Position numbers and translations under genes: made by a program. Positions 5,077 through 7,690 of a DNA stretch of 7,690 bases are shown one piece after another (position 1 is the first letter of the stretch; each line of letters starts with the position of its first letter). Below the pieces are notes generated by a model. The model had not been told where the DNA came from, made no database searches, and saw nothing but the letters and a program-made list of their open reading frames with translations. Source of the stretch: an uncultured Paraburkholderia sp. (GTDB lineage Bacteria > Pseudomonadota > Gammaproteobacteria > Burkholderiales > Burkholderiaceae); the NCBI GenBank assembly GCA_937917025.1, contig CALFSF010000263.1, positions 1-7,690 of the forward strand. Reading direction: 5' to 3'.

Positions 5077-6417
5077 TCAGACGCGCCGACGCACGCGCCG
5101 CATGCGTATCGCGACGATCACGAGCGAGATGCCGGACAGCGCGGCCGCAAGCAACACGTAATAGCTGGGGGCGAGCTTGTCGCCGGTCAGATGGATGAAC
5201 GTCTCGACGATGGTGGGCGCAAAGCCGCCGAAGATCGTGACGCCGATGCTGTAGCCAATTGAAAGGCCCGTCGAGCGCACCCGCACCGGGAAGATTTCGG
5301 ACATCAGCGCCGGCATCGGCCCGGAGTACGCCGCCTTGAAAATGCCGGCCATGGCTTGCAGCACCAGCAGCCAGCCGATCGTCGGATGAGCTTGCAGCAG
5401 CGCGAACATCGGATAGATCAACACGCCCATCAGCACCGACGTCGTCAGCATGATGCGAATACGGCCGATGCGATCCGACAGCGCGCCCATCACCGGCGAC
5501 AGCACGAACTGCAGGCCGCCGTTCAGCACGACCACGCCGAACGATGCGGCCGCCGCCATATGCAGCTGCTTCACCGCATAGAGCGGCATGTAGAGCTGGA
5601 GCACGTACACGCCGACCGTCGATTGCGCGACGATGCCGATTGCAAGAAGCAGGTTGACCCACTGGTTGCCAAACGATGCGTCCTGATCCCTGGCCGGCGC
5701 GGCGCTTTCCGCTGCGCGCGCACGCTGGGCCGCGACGAACTCGGGCGTCTCGTCCAGATGCGAGCGGATGTAATAGCCGACCGGCCCGACCAGCAGACCG
5801 AACACGAACGGAATACGCCAGCCCCACGCATTGAGCTGGTCGGACGGCAACCAGGCCGTCAGCAGCGAGCCGAACGCCGCGGCGGTGATCGCGGCCAGCC
5901 CCTGGCTTGCGAACTGCCAGCTCGCGTAATAGCCGCGCCGCGTCGAACTGTGCTCGACCATGAAGGCGGTCGCACTGCCGAACTCCCCGCCCACCGCGAA
6001 GCCCTGCACGAGCCGCGCGACGAGAATCAGGAGAGGCGCGGCAATGCCGATCGCCGAATACGGCGGCATGACGGCCATCGCGAGCGTGCCGACCATCATC
6101 AGCGCGATAGCGAGCGTCAGCGCCGCCTTGCGGCCCTTGCGGTCGCCGTACGTGCCTAGCACGACGGCGCCGAGCGGGCGCATCAGGAACGAGATGCCGA
6201 AGGTGCCGATCGCAAGCAGCGTCGAGAGCCACTCGTCGTGCGTCGGGAAGAACTGTTTCGCGATGACGGTCGCGAAATAACCGTAGACCAGAAAATCGAA
6301 CCACTCGAGCGCGTTGCCGACGGACGACGAAAACACAATGCGCCGCACCGTCGCTTTCGAAAGCGGCACGGGCTGCGGTAAGGAAGCGGTCGCGGTGTGC
6401 GACGCGGGGGTACTCAT
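5077..6417 (-). CDS. MFS transporter, metabolite:H+ symporter (MHS) family
   Basis: This 446-residue inner-membrane protein has twelve predicted hydrophobic segments and probably moves a small metabolite with protons. MHS-family marks are S32-V-G-N-A-L-E-W-F-D-F-L-V-Y-G in TM1, the loop motif G88-T-Y-G-D-R-K-G-R-K97 between TM2 and TM3, R135-L-V-Q-G-F-A-V-G-G-E145 in TM4, the second-half repeat G311-A-L-S-D-R-I-G-R319, and E374-I-F-P-V-R-V-R-S-T-G384. A hydrophilic central loop spans about 218-250 and the tail is strongly basic (R-M-R-R-V-R-R-R-V), consistent with cytoplasmic ends. Known relatives carry citrate, alpha-ketoglutarate, proline/betaine or shikimate; the substrate here is not deducible. 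The ATG at 6417 has AGGAG five bases upstream. The GGT-like gene lies 179 bases upstream on the same strand with no terminator between them, so co-transcription is possible. A terminator follows. Confidence 0.92.
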   Translation of the reverse strand: MSTPASHTATASLPQPVPLSKATVRRIVFSSSVGNALEWFDFLVYGYFATVIAKQFFPTHDEWLSTLLAIGTFGISFLMRPLGAVVLGTYGDRKGRKAALTLAIALMMVGTLAMAVMPPYSAIGIAAPLLILVARLVQGFAVGGEFGSATAFMVEHSSTRRGYYASWQFASQGLAAITAAAFGSLLTAWLPSDQLNAWGWRIPFVFGLLVGPVGYYIRSHLDETPEFVAAQRARAAESAAPARDQDASFGNQWVNLLLAIGIVAQSTVGVYVLQLYMPLYAVKQLHMAAAASFGVVVLNGGLQFVLSPVMGALSDRIGRIRIMLTTSVLMGVLIYPMFALLQAHPTIGWLLVLQAMAGIFKAAYSGPMPALMSEIFPVRVRSTGLSIGYSIGVTIFGGFAPTIVETFIHLTGDKLAPSYYVLLAAALSGISLVIVAIRMRRVRRRV

Positions 6418-6422
6418 GATGT

Positions 6423-6427
6423 CTCCT
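6423..6427 (-). promoter_or_regulatory. Shine-Dalgarno AGGAG for the MFS transporter
   Basis: On the minus strand AGGAG lies five bases before the ATG at 6417. The frame is open far upstream (to 6834), but that stretch runs into the GGT-like coding region on the same strand and is not transporter-like. Confidence 0.8.
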
Positions 6428-6430
6428 GCC

Positions 6431-6448
6431 TTGCCTGTCGTTGCCTGT
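6431..6448. repeat. Phased direct repeat TTGCCTGT in the MFS leader
   Basis: TTGCCTGT occurs at 6431-6438 and again at 6441-6448, a period of ten bases or one helical turn. Further TTGC elements follow at 6456, 6460 and 6468. They lie just upstream of the transporter's Shine-Dalgarno. They may be a regulator site or only a simple-sequence artefact. Confidence 0.35.
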
Positions 6449-6596
6449 GATGGCCTTGCTTGCTGTATTGCTGTCGCCCCGGCCGGATGCGACGCGGATG
6501 GCATCGCACGCGGCGGGAAAAACGCGAGACGGATACGACGGGCGGCGCTGCGTTTCACGCGCTCCGTCGCCTCCGGGGCATGCGCTGTTCGCTGTA

Positions 6597-7690
6597 CTAG
6601 AACCCGGCAGCGAGCCCGTCGCGACGGCTGTCGCTCGCCGCCACATAGCCGCGTTCCGGCTCGTCGCGGTCGAGCTTCCAGATGTACTGGCCCGAGCCGA
6701 AATCCATATACGGATCGTCGACCGACTTGATCGTGTGACCGAGGCCTTCCAGCGCGCTGGCGGTTTGCAGGTCGAGCGTGGCTTCGATGTCGATCGTGAA
6801 GTCGCGGTTGACCTTCCAGCGCGGCGCATCGCACGCGGCCTGCGGCTGCTGGCCATAATCTAGCATCCGCACGATGGATTGCAGATGGCCCTGCGGCTGC
6901 ATGTCGCCGCCCATCACGCCGAAGCTCATGACCGCTTCCTGCTGGCCGTCGACCTGCTGCGTGAGGAACGCCGGGATGATCGTATGGAACGGCCGCTTGC
7001 CACCCTCGACGACGTTCGGCGACTTCGGATCCATCGAGAAGCCGCAGCCGCGGTTCTGCAGCGCGATCCCACTGTCCGGCACGACGATGCCCGAGCCGAA
7101 GCCCATGTAGTTCGACTGGATGAAACTCACCATCATGCCGCGCTCGTCCGCCACCGACATATAGATCGTGCCGCCCGCCTTCGGCATGCCGAAGTCGAAC
7201 TGCGTCGCGCGCTTCGGATCGATCAGCTTCGCGCGCGAGGCCAGGTACGCGTCGTCGAGCATCTGTTCGGGCGTGACATCCATCGAACGGGGATCCGCGA
7301 CGTAGCGGTAGACGTCGGCGAAGGCCAGCTTCATCGCCTCGATCTGCAGATGCTGCGACTCGATGTTGTCGACCGCCAGCGACGTGATGTCGAAATGCTC
7401 CAGAATGCCGAGCGCGATCAGCGCGGCGATGCCCTGGCCGTTCGGCGGAATTTCATGCAAGGTATAGCCGCGGTAATCTTTCGCGATCGGCTCGACCCAG
7501 TCGGCGCGATAGTTGCGCAGATCGTCGAGCGTGAGCGCCGCGCCGCCCTGGCGGGCGAAGCCGGCGATCTGTTCGGCGATTTCGCCTTCGTAGTACGCGC
7601 GCGGGCCGAGTTCCGCCAGCTTGCGCAACGTCTTCGCGTGACCGGGAAAGCGCACCAGCTCGCTCACTTCGGGCGCGCGGCCGCGCGGCA
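6597..7690 (-). CDS. Gamma-glutamyltransferase family enzyme, YwrD-like (5' end cut off)
   Basis: The visible 363 codons are the C-terminal part of an Ntn-hydrolase that enters from the right edge; an internal GTG at 7667 is not the true start, because upstream codons read P-R-G-R-A-P-E-V-S-E-L-V-R-F-P-G, a normal family segment. The precursor would self-cleave before the Thr at 7167-7169 (G-G-T-I-Y-M-S-V-A-D), leaving a small subunit of 190 residues. Downstream are G-F-G-S-G, then L-Q-N-R-G-C-G-F, then R-P-F-H-T-I-I-P, and M-G-G-D-M-Q-P-Q-G-H. The last two replace the canonical R-P-x-S-S-M-x-P and the usual G-G loop, which is typical of the YwrD/cephalosporin-acylase-like branch rather than classical GGT. 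The activity is presumably hydrolysis of gamma-glutamyl or related amide bonds, usually periplasmic, but the N-terminus is unseen. The MFS transporter follows on the same strand. Confidence 0.88.
   Translation of the reverse strand, partial: PRGRAPEVSELVRFPGHAKTLRKLAELGPRAYYEGEIAEQIAGFARQGGAALTLDDLRNYRADWVEPIAKDYRGYTLHEIPPNGQGIAALIALGILEHFDITSLAVDNIESQHLQIEAMKLAFADVYRYVADPRSMDVTPEQMLDDAYLASRAKLIDPKRATQFDFGMPKAGGTIYMSVADERGMMVSFIQSNYMGFGSGIVVPDSGIALQNRGCGFSMDPKSPNVVEGGKRPFHTIIPAFLTQQVDGQQEAVMSFGVMGGDMQPQGHLQSIVRMLDYGQQPQAACDAPRWKVNRDFTIDIEATLDLQTASALEGLGHTIKSVDDPYMDFGSGQYIWKLDRDEPERGYVAASDSRRDGLAAGF

Noticed and set aside
5356..6159. A 267-codon open frame antisense to the MFS transporter.
   Set aside because: It is a His/Arg/Gln-rich composition typical of a shadow frame, with no start context, while the minus strand encodes a full MHS transporter.
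5036..6856. A 606-codon minus-strand frame overlapping the transporter.
   Set aside because: It is a different frame from the transporter over the same DNA, rich in Arg/Ala and without membrane segments, and it also runs into the GGT-like gene.
1..7690. Search for a defence island, phage, transposon, CRISPR array or biosynthetic cluster.
   Set aside because: No transposase, integrase, nuclease, repeat-spacer array, target duplication or modular synthase is visible; gene types and base composition look like ordinary core and metabolic chromosome.

Overview
The window is GC-rich, densely coding chromosomal DNA. The long antisense shadow ORFs typical of high-GC codon use, the Shine-Dalgarno-led starts and the protein types together suggest a Burkholderiales beta-proteobacterium such as Burkholderia or Paraburkholderia. 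That placement is inferred from style and protein resemblance, not from a search. There are no rRNA or tRNA genes, insertion sequences, CRISPR arrays or phage genes that I can recognise.

Layout. Bases 1-655 (+) are the 3' end of a multiheme cytochrome c, probably the electron-accepting subunit of a membrane-bound periplasmic dehydrogenase, closed by a strong terminator at 675-716. Next on the plus strand are a single PAQR/hemolysin III-type membrane protein (794-1414, GTG start) and an RhlE-type DEAD-box RNA helicase with a long disordered tail (1624-3183). The helicase converges with a minus-strand block: a small FMN-type split-barrel protein (3214-3732) and a di-iron ferritin/acyl-ACP-desaturase-like protein (3832-4659). 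The helicase terminator is written inside the last codons of the split-barrel gene. After a roughly 0.4 kb intergenic region holding inverted repeats and terminators, a second minus-strand pair follows: an MHS-type major facilitator transporter (5077-6417), and upstream of it the C-terminal two thirds of a YwrD-like gamma-glutamyltransferase family enzyme (6597-7690, cut by the window edge).

How the genes may work together. The cytochrome belongs to a respiratory operon whose other subunits would lie left of the window. TrhA-like protein and RhlE look like independent single genes. The GGT-like enzyme and the MHS symporter are co-directional with no terminator seen between them, and may form a hydrolysis-and-uptake pair, but the substrate cannot be read from the sequence. 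The di-iron protein and the split-barrel protein are co-directional with a hairpin between them.

I do not see a clear new multi-gene system. The items most worth a second look are the di-iron protein with a complete ligand set and visible internal duplication, the inverted repeats in its leader, the atypical active-site motifs of the GGT-like enzyme, and the terminator nested in a convergent coding sequence.
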